From assembly GCA_035236585.1 (NCBI GenBank), contig CP141130.1, forward strand, positions 77,943,944 to 78,007,943: DNA of 64,000 bases, given 5' to 3'. Position 1 is the first letter of the stretch. Each line of letters begins with the position of its first letter. Made by a program: the position numbers and the translations under genes. Below, piece after piece: positions 23,265-34,759 of this stretch. The stretch is from Warburgia ugandensis (Eukaryota; Streptophyta; Magnoliopsida; Canellales; Canellaceae). The notes under the pieces were generated by a model. That model was given only the letters and a program-made list of their open reading frames with translations. It was not told the origin of the DNA and ran no database searches.

Positions 23265-26200
23265 AGAAGGCTAATGCTGTTAATGTTAGCTTGATTTGTA
23301 ATAGAGATGGTCATAATGGTCTGTTACATTTATGAAGGGGTCTTGACTACTACGACTACTACCCTGCTTTGATGCTTACTAACAACGACATAATTTGATT
23401 TTTCTTATTTAGTTGTAAGGATTTTTATTGTATTAGCAAATAGCACCCAGTGAGGATGTGTACAATCTAAAGGGCAGCCCCAGTGCACGAAGCTCCTGCC
23501 TATGCGGGGTCCGGGGAAGGGGCAGGCCACAATGGCCTAAAGTAGGCAGCCTTACCTTGCATTTTTGCAAGAGGCTGATTCCACGCCTTGAACCCGTGAC
23601 CTCAAGGTCACATGACGACAACTTTTACCCAGTGAGGATGTGTACAATCTGTAAAGTAAAAATGTATAGAAGAAGTCCCATATTTCTTCAATGATTTCTC
23701 ATGTTGTTTCAGCCTTAAATTGTTTTGTTAATTGGCTGACCCATGAACACTTAAGGTGTTCAAAATCATGGACTTTGGTTTATGAAGTGGTGGAAATTAA
23801 AGTACAAACTTTGCGTTCTGGCCATAAGTATTGCCAAGGAAACCAGTTAAGTTTGACAATAGTGGTTTACTTTGCGTAATGTCTCGTATTCAATCTGATG
23901 CTACGTGACTTTATTTGGCTTCCTATCCCCACTTTCCAAAGTCACCTTTATGCATCATGTGAGCTAGACGGCATGCATGTGACAGCTTCCTGAAAATAGT
24001 AAATGATTTGCAGGCAGCAAGCAAGAAAGTCAGCGAATAAATAGTGAAGGAGTAGCCTCTACCCATGTCCTCCACAGGTGTACAACAAATTGATAAAAAG
24101 ACTGTTCAGAAGTGGTTATTTTATGGTTCTGTGGTTTCTTGTTAGATCGACTCTTAGACTAGGGACAGCTCATCTTGAGTGAGAAGTGGTGGATGACACA
24201 TGACTTTCTGAAAACTATAGATGAATGTTAGGTGGCTTATGTTCTTTGCTAGGAACATGCTGATTATGTTCCCTAGTATCCTGCAGACACCTTATTGTTA
24301 TGAAGCTTGTCCTCTATTCTATCAAGGCGCAATGTCCAAATATCTTGGTGACCAGCTCATTTATTTCTGTTCCTTTGTTCTATTGATTTTGATAATGGGC
24401 CCCATGCTTGTTGATATGCTTGTTACTCTGTATGGTTACCGGCAAGCCTCATGCTTGTTGATGTGCTTCTTACTCTATATGCTGCTCTTGGACAGGTTAA
24501 ATTTGGAAACACACTTAGACGCTTCAGTGTGTATGTCCATGGAAGTTACATGGATATTGACATCACTGGACTAAGGGCAAAGGTTGCCAATTTTTTCAAG
24601 CTGAGCGAGGATCTTGATTTCACTATGGCATATACTGATGAAGACAATGATGTTGTGACACTTGTTGAAAATGACGATCTGATTGATGCTGTTTTGCATC
24701 AGCATTTGAATCCCTTGAGAATAAATGTGATATTGAACAACAGCACTACTGAAACATTTGACACAAGATCTCAGAGTGGGAGTTCTACTTCTATCAGATC
24801 ACCACAGGTTCAGAGTCAACTTCCTCGTATCAGTTCTGGTGTTGAAGAAGCCTTGAAGTCTGTGCCAGAGCCATTACACAGTACACTTTTGAAACTCTCT
24901 CATGATTTGATGTCAAAAGCTACATCAATGCCAGCACTTGGTGAACTTCTGGATTATTTCTCGAAGTTGGGACAGTCTCTCCCAAGTACCCTTTCCAAGG
25001 GAGATGCTTCATCATCAAAAGAACCTAGAAGTGTATCTGTGGATCTTAATGTTACTGCAGGACAAGGTGATACTGGTACAAATGCAAAGGTGTTAAGAAA
25101 TGAAAACTCCACAGGAAACAAGGTAAAGGGGCATGAGGGTAACGTGGCCAGAGATACTGGGGTTGCCCCTGCTGCTGATCTTAATCTGGAATTTGCCAGG
25201 CATCAACATGTGTCAAGTGGCTTAAGCAATCTTGTTCCGACAACTTTTGCATCAAAAACTACTGCAGAGCTTGACAATGTTGTTCCAACAACATTTTCAT
25301 CTAAGAGTACTGTAGAACTTCCCAAGAAAACTGAGGGCCATGATGGTTTACTTGATGCTTTTGTGGCTTTCTCTTCACCTTCTGGTAATCTCATGGATCT
25401 TAAACCTTCCCCATCTCAAGCTACAGAATCACATGTTTCTATTTGTCCCCAATCTCCTGGTAATTCAAGTATCTTGGATGGCGATAAGAATAAGCAACCT
25501 TTTACTAACCCTGGACACTCTGTCATCACAAGTGCTTTTAGTCCTCAGAGAAATGCTGGTACTGTCACCCACATAGGACCACCTCTTGCTGATGTTGTTC
25601 CTACTGGTGGTTTCTATCGTGGTGGTCATCCATTCAAAAGAAGCTATAGCCAGTATGATAGCACATTTAGGACTTTCCATAAGGGTGTCCAGTGTGATGG
25701 TTGTGGAATGCATCCCATAATAGGGCCTCGCTTCAAATCTGAAGTGTAAGATAAAGCTATCTCCCTTTCTCTTCATTTGTTGATGTAAATTCTTTGTTGA
25801 CTGCTGCTCAGCTGACAGAATCTCTCTTGCAGTAAGGAAGACTATGACCTGTGCAACATCTGCTTCTCAGAGATGGGAAATGAGGCAGACTACACAAGAA
25901 TTGATCATTCGATTCATCCACTAGCATTCAAGGAGATCCACAGTGTATGGAATCATTCTTCATGTCATTAGTCTATTTTGGTTTTATTCATATGTTCTTA
26001 TGTCCCTTTTCTTAATTTCAGCATCCTCAATTTCGGAGCCCCTTCTTACATGGCAATCGAGTCCCTGGACAAAAACCAAGTAGGGCAAAGCTTGAGAGTC
26101 TCTTCATTAAAGATGTGACTGTTCTAGATGGAACTCTGATGGCTCCAGCTACTCCTTTCACCAAGATATGGCGGATGCGTAACAATGGTTCTGTTTCATG

Positions 26201-27315
26201 GCCCCTTGGCACACAGCTTGTGTGGAATGGGGGAGACCAATTTGGTGATAGAGGTTCAGTTGAGTTGGAGGTAGGCAGTTCATAAGTCCCACCTACCTTT
26301 TTTCTCTAAAGGCTCCATTTAAATGTAACAGGAGATTCTTTTGTGGTTCTGATTCCTGGTTCTGCTATATCTGTATTCAGTTTGAGATATTCAACCTTAC
26401 TCCTCACCTGTGCAGATTCCTGGTAATGGTTGTCCTCCAGCTGAGGAACTCGATATTGCAGTTGATTTTACTGCACCTTCACGGCCTGGCCGTTACATCT
26501 CCTACTGGAGAATGATGTCACCTTTGGGCCAGAAGTTTGGACAGCGAGTTTGGGTCCTTATCCAGGTCCTGTGGAAGAGAGTACAATCTTATTATACTGA
26601 GCAAGGCACCTTTGAATATTCCTCATTAGTTCTGTTCTCTGCCGCAGGTTGACAACTCTCAACAAGAATCTTCGCCTCGTAATGTCCATACTGGTTTGAA
26701 CTTGAATCTTCCTCCTGAGCAAAAAGGTCAGGAAATGATAGACGTTAATGCAGATCCCGTGGAAGCTGATTGTGTCAGAATTGATGACTCTAACATGGGC
26801 CCTGAATTAGCTGAATTAGTGAAGCCCTTAGTTGATGGGGTTGCATTGCCTGTTGAAACATCTGCTCCGTTGCTTTATCCAATTGTTAACGTGTCAGCAC
26901 CACCTCCACCTCCAACACTACCCCCTGAAGTACGTGCAGCAGCTACTGGAGGCACTAAGGAAAACACGGTTGAAGAGACTCTTCTCAAGGAGCTGGAAGA
27001 GATGGGCTTCAAGCAGATTGACTTGAACAAGGAAATTCTGAGGATGAACGAGTACGACTTAGAGAATTCCTTGGCTGATCTTTGCAGTGTTGCTGAATGG
27101 GATCCTTTTCTTGAGGAGCTGCAAGAGATGGTAATATTTTTTACTAATGAATAAACAGAAAACTAATTACCAGGAACCATCTTTTGAATCTTGTTTGTGA
27201 CATAAAGATGCGGTTGCAGGGTTTCTCTGATAGGAAATTGAACAAGAGGCTGCTGGTGAAGAATGGGGGGAGTATTAAGCGAGTCGTCTTGGATCTCATT
27301 GCCCGGGAGGAGTAG
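19220..27315 (+). CDS. NBR1: NBR1-like selective autophagy cargo receptor (7 coding exons)
   Basis: Coding exons by GT/AG sites and frame: 19220-19258, 24496-25745, 25833-25944, 26022-26270, 26416-26565, 26648-27130, 27220-27315; 792 codons then TAG. Domains: PB1 at about residues 11-95 (basic VKFGNTLRRF start; acidic OPCA stretch TDEDNDVV at 60-67); a long disordered Ser/Thr-rich region with the near-repeat VPTTFASK/VPTTFSSK; ZZ zinc finger from about 408 (VQCDGCG, then YDLCNICF); NBR1/FW domain about 497-598 with Trp at 517; two C-terminal UBA domains, about 708-750 and 753-792. Between them W751-D-P-F754 fits the ATG8-interacting core W-x-x-[LIVF], where plant NBR1 carries it. Known role of the family: PB1 polymerises the receptor, the last UBA binds ubiquitin, and the motif links aggregates, and some viral proteins, to the autophagosome for vacuolar breakdown. 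The start ATG is the one feeding PB1 in frame; intron 1 is 5,237 bases and holds a MITE and a SINE. Confidence 0.95.
21944..21997. repeat. CT microsatellite in NBR1 intron 1
   Basis: About 27 uninterrupted CT units. The reverse strand gives a false Arg-Glu repeat frame. Confidence 0.98.
22995..23222. mobile_element. Foldback MITE-like element in NBR1 intron 1
   Basis: Two arms of about 95-100 bases are inverted complements. The left begins 'caagtgggactttag...' and includes 'tttgtgtagatctaagctg' and 'ttcaccatgtc'. The right ends '...aagtcgcacttg' and includes the complements of the same words. The spacer is about 30 bases. It has no coding capacity. The arms differ by scattered changes and small gaps, so it is not recent. 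I could not settle a target duplication, so the superfamily is open. Confidence 0.8.
23225..23262. repeat. ATAC microsatellite
   Basis: About nine tandem ATAC units directly beside the foldback element's right end. Confidence 0.95.
23469..23626 (-). mobile_element. Au-type SINE (copy 3) in NBR1 intron 1, perfect 24-bp target duplication
   Basis: Minus-strand copy: on the plus strand it reads from 'ggcagccccagtgcacgaagctcc' (3' end of the SINE) to 'cttgaacccgtgacctcaaggtcac' (B-box side). It is flanked by an identical 24-base direct repeat, 23445-23468 and 23627-23650 (acccagtgaggatgtgtaca + atct), so it is among the younger copies here. It lies about 870 bases before the exon 2 acceptor; no effect on splicing is visible. 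Confidence 0.97.
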
Positions 27316-30300
27316 AAGCGTGTATATAGAGCATATTAGCTATAAGAGTGTGAAACTAGCATCTTATCAAGTTGCTGCAAGCCTATGTAGGTATTATTGG
27401 CGCTGGAGAAACATGAAACTAGAATCTAATTGGTGGCTATTGCTCTATTTTGCTTTGATGTAAGAAATATATTATGACAACCATTCTAGTCTTGCCCTTA
27501 GTGTTGTTACTAGCAAGGTTGTGCTTGACGGCTTGTGGCTAGTCTTATGTGAATATCAATTTCTGGCTCCCAGCAGCTTACAGAAGCTGTTAGTTCGATC
27601 TTTTTGCTATGCCTTTCCAGGGTTGAGGAGTATTGAATTGATATCATTATGCTATTGCGTTGTGATATAATGAAAGCTAGACAGTTTCCATTCGTTATTA
27701 TATGCATCTTGACAACATGCACAGGCAGATGTAAAGACAGCAAATATGGCCGTGCTGCCAGTTTCTGAGCCAGTGAAGAGACAGGTCTCTTGTTTGGTTA
27801 CATCTGTGGTGGTGAGACTCTGTCTTCCAAGTTGATCAAATCACCAGAGGGATATGCCTTTTAATTTCTGCAAGCTGCATTGTGTGTGAAAGAGTTTACA
27901 GGTTCTGTTCCCAGCTCGAGTCTATTAGGTTAGTTTGTTAGCTTACAGATATCTATTTTCAGGATAATGTAGGGACATTTTAGTTATTTCCCTCTTTGGT
28001 CTATGGAGCTAACATAGGTTCCTGATGACATTTTAGTTGTTTACCTCTTTGTTCATAATTCATATTCATAGGTTCAGCTCTAAACCGATCTTATGTCTTA
28101 TTTGGGCCAAATGAATATTGCTACTGGTAAATTTTTGTTTCTCACCCTTGTTTCTGATTAACCCTTGGCATCTCCAGCTTTTTGCAAGACGGCCAGTACC
28201 TAATTCATTTAATTGCTTTGGCTTTGAACGTCTCCTATTATAAAAACCAGACAGATCAGATGATTCTTAGGTCCAAAGAGCTCATCTTCATGGACAGCCT
28301 GGAACATTGTAAATAATGGTCTATAGTGAAAAACATATAACACCATCTTGTTACATGTTAATTCTTTTGATTTTTGAACTTGATGGATCATCTGTAGTTG
28401 GACCGTATCTTGCAAAATGCTGGAGCGCTTTGAGTCCAAACGCTTTGAATCTAGCATTCCTCAATAGCTATGAAGGATCTCAGGATTTGGGCTTTAGGGG
28501 AGTCCATTTACCAGGCCTTGGAATGCTGTTTTTTGGTGCGCCAGTAATATGGAAGCTCGAGCTGAATCATATGTTTGACTTTCATGAGCTGTTAATGAGG
28601 TGTACCAGAGGCACTCTGGATTGTGGATGAATACCTCGGCCAAAGTTACAAGGCCCAGTTTTCTCAAGAATCCAGACCGTCTAAATTCTATGTCATGATA
28701 ATGATTTGCCATGCGTAAAAATTGTAACCCACATGGTATGATAAAACCAATGGTTAAATCCCTCCCCAAAAGCACCGCGTGTCAGAGACTTATGATCTTA
28801 AAACGGTGGATAGCTTTTACGTATATCATCCACCGCACATCCAACTAGATCATTGAAATAGTGGGTCCTGGTAACTTGAAAACGTGTGTGTGAACTGGTA
28901 GGAATCCTCAAAACAAATCTTTCATGACTTGTCAAACCCTAACGTTCTAGTAGGGCAGTCCGTTTACGAAACACATTTAAGACTTAATTTTTCATAAATG
29001 TTGGCTGAATTTTTTCAATTTTATCTGGCCGATGACTTCGAACTTGTTGACTATACACAGCTACTAGTTTGCTCGAGTTCTGCGTAGTGATATATATGCT
29101 CTTGTTTCTTCCCGTCAGCTCCTCACTAAATGGTACAAAAAGGTTGTAACTCACGTGTGCTATAATTTTTAAAGATCCAAACAATTCACAATGGTGCTCC
29201 TCACATAGATAGGCTATGTTCCAAAATTCTCATTTATCGGCAATTGTTGTCTCAAGTTGTAAAATGAACAACAAAAATTGATTATATAATTGTGAAAAGT
29301 GCAAGAAAGCTCTAGGCCATCATAGATGCGGATGTCGCATAAATATCAAGAATTCAAGAGTAGCTTTTCTTATGAATAAACCTGTTCATCAAAGTCGACC
29401 ATGTTAGATATGGATGCATCATAAATATCAAAGAGGAATACTGGTATAAACGCTCGAGCACCCCAACAACGGTGAAGCATCTTTACATTTTCATGGTGGC
29501 CCCACATACTATTAGCCAAGTTATTCATTTGAGATAACTGACTTTGGATATCTCATGGCTTAAAATTCATTCCCAAAGGAATTCATATCTCATAGCCTAA
29601 AATTCATTCCAAAAGAGAGTCATAGTATACAAAAAATGTACCCAAGTGAAAATGTGATTGGGAATCCACTTTCGAGAATACTTTATAAATATGGAGATGA
29701 TCATTCTTAATCATTTGAATAGAGAAATAAGGCATAAGAAGGCTCAGTATTCATTCTTGAGGTATCAAGAAGTAAAATTCAGTTTTAGGTGATACAAGGA
29801 TAGTTTAGAATAGATCTTGGATTCACTAACAATATAAATTGTCTACATCAAATTTTGTATTTGTGATACTTATAAACAATCACACAAAAGGAAATTGAAG
29901 GCTGAATTTTTGTAGGATAGAGTTAGGGGTTTATTATTTATCAAAGTAGTTATGGGATATATTCCTTTAGTTATATCAGGTGTTGAGGGAATTTTATTTT
30001 TTTTCTTAGTTATCCATAGTTATTAATTACATTTCCTTGGCTAGTTAATACTTAAGGACAAGGATTAGAGTTTGTCTGTGTATGTCTAAATATGAATACA
30101 TGGCTTTGTATTTTATACTTGTTGAATTTGGATCAAAACATGATTATATTAGTTTTACCAAATGACTTGCTTGTTGACTTAGTTTTATGATGTGAGCTAG
30201 TCAAAATCGTAGATATATGTAGATGTTTTTGGAAGTGTTATCTAGATTATATACCATTAGGGCCTCTCTATTTAGTTTGAGGCATGGTGCCAATATGTTC

Positions 30301-30689
30301 TCTCTTTTATCGTTTATACATAGCTAGCTTGAACCTCAAGTGCATGACAATACTCTTGTCATGGGGATGAAGAAGTTGTATAGTATTGTTCGGCATGAAC
30401 TTTGTATCCTTCTAGTCATTTGATGTTAGAGATGAAGGCACGTATATAGCTGTTGATAGTTAACTTTTTAGAGGGGTTGATGTTTAACTGTCTTATAGTC
30501 TTGATATATCTTCTTGAGATGTAACTTAAAATGAGAACATAAATGGGGTCTATGATTGGGGTCCTTGTGTTATTAGGACTCTCCACATAACACTAGAATG
30601 TTAGAATCATTATCATTGCCTTGGACTCATGCATAGTCAACTTAGGGCTTTCCCACAACAATGGCCTATTAGGTTAGAATCATGAATTT
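27316..30689. other. NBR1 3' flank and intergenic sequence, no further gene recognised
   Basis: The first few hundred bases are presumably NBR1 3' untranslated region; I could not settle a poly(A) site. The rest is AT-rich with short open frames in both strands lacking recognisable protein features. No rRNA, tRNA or transposon protein is seen. Confidence 0.45.
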
Positions 30690-31007
30690 GCATGATTAAA
30701 TTTACATGAATTGTTTGCCCAAAATATTGTAGGATCATTAATGGCCATCTTTGCATGAATTATTCACACAAAATATAATTGTTTTCATAGATTACCCAAG
30801 TGGTGATCCCACCTTTACACAGACTATCCATATAAAATTATTGCTTGCATAAATTATCCAAGTAGGACTGCCACCTTTACATAGATTATTCATATAAAAA
30901 TATTATTGTTACATGCTTTATTCAAGCATGAGCTATCTTGCATGGACTATTCAAATACAAATATTATCATTGCATGGATTATCCACGTGCAACTGCCATC
31001 TTTGCAT
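30690..31007. repeat. Tandem array of about 62-bp units (about 5 copies)
   Basis: Diverged units follow the pattern 'cc(t/a)ttgcatggattattcatataaaatattattgcatagattatccaagtgg(a)ctgccatc'. Alternating 'gcat.ga.tatt/gattatcca' words make each unit a near-dimer. Non-coding. Confidence 0.75.
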
Positions 31008-31250
31008 GTGTTAGTTTACCAATTGGCCTAAAAGCTTAAGCTGATAGGAATTGGGGGAACAATAGTTATATCATAATACACCCTCAAGTGGAAGGCAATT
31101 TTGGGCTTTTTGGAAGTGGATTTAATAACTAGGATGTCCTAGAATTCGAATTCATGACCTTTTGGTTAATAAAGCTGTGATGTCATGTTAGTTTACCAAT
31201 CGCCCTAAAAGCTTAAACTAATAGGAAGTAGGCCAACAATAGTTACATCT
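31007..31250 (+). repeat. Dimeric repeat with 180-bp spacing, possible TRIM-like element
   Basis: 'gttagtttaccaattggcctaaaagcttaa' near 31009 recurs near 31189 ('...ccaatcgccctaaaagcttaa'), each followed by a similar 'aataggaa.t.gg..aacaatagtta' stretch. Between them is 'gaattcgaattcatgaccttttggttaat'. The arrangement of two short direct repeats around a small core suggests a terminal-repeat retrotransposon in miniature, and I recall similar sequences as common in plant genomes, but no primer site or target duplication was fixed. Confidence 0.5.
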
Positions 31251-31497
31251 GTAACATCTAAGTAAAATATTATCGGTTCGTGCATGGTTGTAATCTTAGT
31301 AGAGTTAATGCATGTCCACCTTTGCATGGGTGATGCATAACCATTAAATTTGATCATCGGATAGTAATTTGGGACAAGTTGCTTATCTATCAAACATAGG
31401 CTAGATTGATTTATGACTTTAGGTTTGGAATGGAACTATTATGACCGTAAGTTTATGCTTTTGGATTGATAATTTGGATCTAGGCTAGATGATTGAT

Positions 31498-32395
31498 TGA
31501 TTGATTTGATTTTAGACTAGATCACTTGGATATAAGATAAATTATCACCCATGGTTATATTTTAGGTTAGATCTTAGCTTCCCTTAGCATATGGTTAGAT
31601 CTAAGTTGTTGAATTGTATTTTAGGCTAAATCTTAGCATCTACCAAATTAGGGCCAAATCTAGGCTATTATATTTGTTTTGAGGCTAGATCTTAATGTTC
31701 GCTAGATTAGGGTTGTATCTAAGCCATTGAATCATGTTTTTAGGTTTAATCTTAGCAACCATAAATCTAGGGCTAGATCTAAGTCGTTGAATATTGCTTT
31801 TAGGCTAGATCTAATAATCTTGTAGGCCAAAACAAGATTTTAACTACTAGATCTTTATCTCTAGCTAGTTCTTAATATCCTCTAGGCTAGGGCTAAATGA
31901 AAATTGTTAAATCATCATTTTAGGATAGATCTAAGTAATAACTGAGTTGAGGCTAGATCAAAACAATTAAATATTATTTTAAGGCTAAATCTTGGTAACC
32001 TCCAAGCTAGGGCTAGATCTAGGCAATTGGATTGTAGTTTGGGTTCAGATCTTTGCAATCACTAAGCTAAGGATGGATCTAAATCATCGAATATTGTTTT
32101 TGGGCTAGACCTTAGCAATGACTAAGCCAGGGCTATATTTGAGCAGTTATATTATTATTCTAGGTTAGATCTTAGCATCACTAAGCCAGGGACAATATTT
32201 AAATAATTAAATCTTTATCTTAGGCTAGATCTAAGCAATCACAAGGCTAGAGGTAGATCTAAGCCATTTATCTTTGTCTTAATCTAGATCTTGGCATTCA
32301 CTGAACCGAGGGCTAGATCTAAACTATTAAATCTTTATCTTAAGTAAGATCTTACCTATCACAGGGCTAAGACTAAATCTAAGCTATTAGATTAT
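31498..32395. repeat. Minisatellite of about 60-bp units, about 15 copies
   Basis: The unit approximates 'tttttaggctagatcttagcaa.cactaagctagggctagatctaag..attgaat'. Fifteen successive units can be lined up with 59-61 base spacing across 900 bases. Each holds two copies of the AGATCT palindrome in opposite local context (gatcttagc ... gatctaagc), so a unit can fold back on itself. Units differ by many changes, so the array is old. No reading frame is kept across it. Confidence 0.9.
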
Positions 32396-34759
32396 TTTTA
32401 CTTTTTATTTGTTCTTTCTTCTTTCTTCTTTCAAAGAGTCTCTTGAGAATATTTATTGTTATTATTTTATTTTCTTTTAAGGACTTGAGTTAAGAAGAAA
32501 AGGGGTGCCTGCTTTAGTTAATAAATAGGGTCCACTTTTAATTTTTAATTATTTATTAAGAGTACAAAATGGGTGCCTAGTTTTAGTTATGTATAGGGCT
32601 CACGTTTTTTTCTTTTATCTTTTTTTAATACCATTTATGGTCCAAAGGGGGACATATCTTTTTGTTTTTAATGGGACCCACTTTCTATCTTTGGAAAAAA
32701 TTCAAACTTTGGAAAATGGCTAGGGAGGAAAATATGAATATTTTGGCACTAGATGTCTCCTAAAATGAAGAACAAATAAGCATAAAACCAAGCACTGAAT
32801 ATCTCCTAGAATAGAGAACAAATATGTATAAAATCAACCATCAGATGTCTCTTCAAGTAGAGAACAAAGAGGAATAGATTATGCAATGAATATCTCCTAA
32901 AATGGAGAATAAATAGGTAAGAAAGGTTAGAGAGTGACGTTGTGAGAGTGGAGAGATAGGAGAGTGGGGATTGTTTTGTCTAAGTGGAAGAGAAATGTAT
33001 GTGTGTGTGTGTGTGTATGGTAAGAGAGAGTTAAATGAAGGGGGAGTTGGAGAGAGAGAGTCTTAATAGTTAGGAAAAGTAGGGGACTGGCTTGACGAAT
33101 GGGAGAAGAAGAGAGAAAATAAGAGAAGTAGAGTGTGATATGAGAGTTAGAGAGAAAGAAATAATAAAAAAAATAGACGGAAAGTGAGGTTAAAATGATG
33201 GGCCCAACTACCTTCTAAGAGAGAGAGAGAGAGAGAGAGATGGGGAATAGGTGGGTGATGAGAGTCATGGTGGGGGAAAGAAAAGAAAAGGGAGTGAGAT
33301 GGGGTTGGGTTGAGCAAACAAGAAGGAAAAAGTGCACAGCAAATAAAAGAAAGAGAGTATGAGCAAAGAGATATGGAGAGAGAGGAGAAGAAGAGACGGA
33401 CTGAGAGAGGGTTGGAGAAGAAGAAGAATGGAAGGAGAGGGAGAGACGTGTGCCTGTGAAATTTTAAAGAGAGTCTTAAGAAGAAGAAATGGGTAGGGAG
33501 AGAGTCAACTAGCAGACAAGTTCCATGAGGAAATTGGGATTCTCCTATATTTTAGGTGAAGAATATTTAGGATGTGAGAAACTCTCTCTAAGGAGTAAGG
33601 CTTTTAAATAAATGAATTATTATTATTTTACTTTCACTTAAGATATTATAATGTAAACAAGAAAACACTTCTCATTTGAATCCAAGAAAATAGTCACTTT
33701 TAGGCTCCTAGTAAAAAATCAAATTTTTAGAATTTGGGTCAAATTTCTAAAATTTGAATGCTAAGGGTATATCTTTAATTTTAAATACTAAAAAATACTA
33801 AAATAACATATTATTGCAAAAATAAGAAGTTCAGCAGGAAAACTCCAAGTTGGGCCATCTAAAAATAAATTTGTAAGCCAATGGCATTTTGTAAATTTTA
33901 AAAAATGTTTCCACTAGTTAATTAGTCCGAATTGCCTCGTCTTCCTTTGAAACTGTGTGATATTAGTTTAAAATACTTAAAATTTTGAAAACATAGTATT
34001 AAAGTCCCTTTTATTATCCTATTTCACGCTTGTGCATATCAAAAGCATGGTAAAATTATATTTTATTGTAAAAAAAATAAAAATAAAAAATTTCAATGCC
34101 AACAGGTGCCCTCAAATTTTTTGAAGTTTTGCTAGAAACTTTTAGAAATTTGACAATAGCTTTTCACTAGGTTATTCTTACTAACAATAATCATTGACAA
34201 GCAAGCCGGGACCCTTTGTTTTATAGGTATTGTTTATAATGATAACCCATGAGAGCTAGTCGATATGATAATTTGTTGAGACCTTCTGCAGATGGAAACT
34301 TTATCAAAGTAAGAACTAAAGCACAAAAAAGAGAAGGAAGATATGTACGAAGAATAAAAAGTTACATCAAGTGAACTCCACTGACAATCACTAACAAAAT
34401 TTAGTCTTTTGTTTCTGTTGAAAAGTCTCCTCAATCACTTTAAGAGGCTTCCTGGCATCCATTTGAGCGCTGATTAGAGTACAATGAATTATTTATAAAG
34501 AAATATTTTGGGGCCATTGCATCTAGGACAGACGTTTTCTCAGAAATGAGTTTTCTAGTGTTTGGTTAGTTTTCTTATGAAGAGGGAGTCAGAAAAGCAA
34601 TTTTACTGATTAGTAATAATCTGTAAGTGATTAAATGGATGCCAGACTTTATCATCTAGTAATTTTGACTGTCTCGACTCACACATATATCAGTTAAAGA
34701 AAGCAAATATTAAGGGACCACATGAGAGGATAGACAAAGAAGTCCTTCGTCAGACTTAC
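32396..34759. other. Intergenic; purine-rich segment, no gene recognised
   Basis: From about 32920 to 33500 the plus strand is strongly AG-rich with short GT (about 32999-33016) and GA (about 33221-33240) microsatellites. The rest is AT-rich. I see no coding exon, although the candidate gene at 34760-35832 might have a further 3' exon here. Confidence 0.4.

Larger units (their letters stand above)
19259..24495 (+). other. Large first intron of the NBR1 gene
   Basis: Begins GTATGT and ends TTGGACAG, separating 13 codons of exon 1 from the rest of the PB1 domain. It contains a 13-bp perfect hairpin (20155-20192), a T/G-rich run near 21050-21080, a CT microsatellite, a foldback MITE (22995-23222), an ATAC microsatellite and SINE copy 3. 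Its open frames are not supported as exons: the exon junction V-K|V-K matches the family without any insert. Confidence 0.85.

Noticed and set aside
23433-23694. Open frames over SINE copy 3
   Set aside because: Both strands of the SINE are open by chance; the promoter-type repeat and target duplications explain the sequence.
24221-24574. 117-codon frame at the end of NBR1 intron 1
   Set aside because: It overlaps the PB1 exon in another frame and starts in the intron; exon 2 begins at 24496 by splice site and family alignment.
30690-32395. CRISPR-like array
   Set aside because: Units are contiguous, diverged minisatellite repeats with no unique spacers, in plant nuclear DNA.
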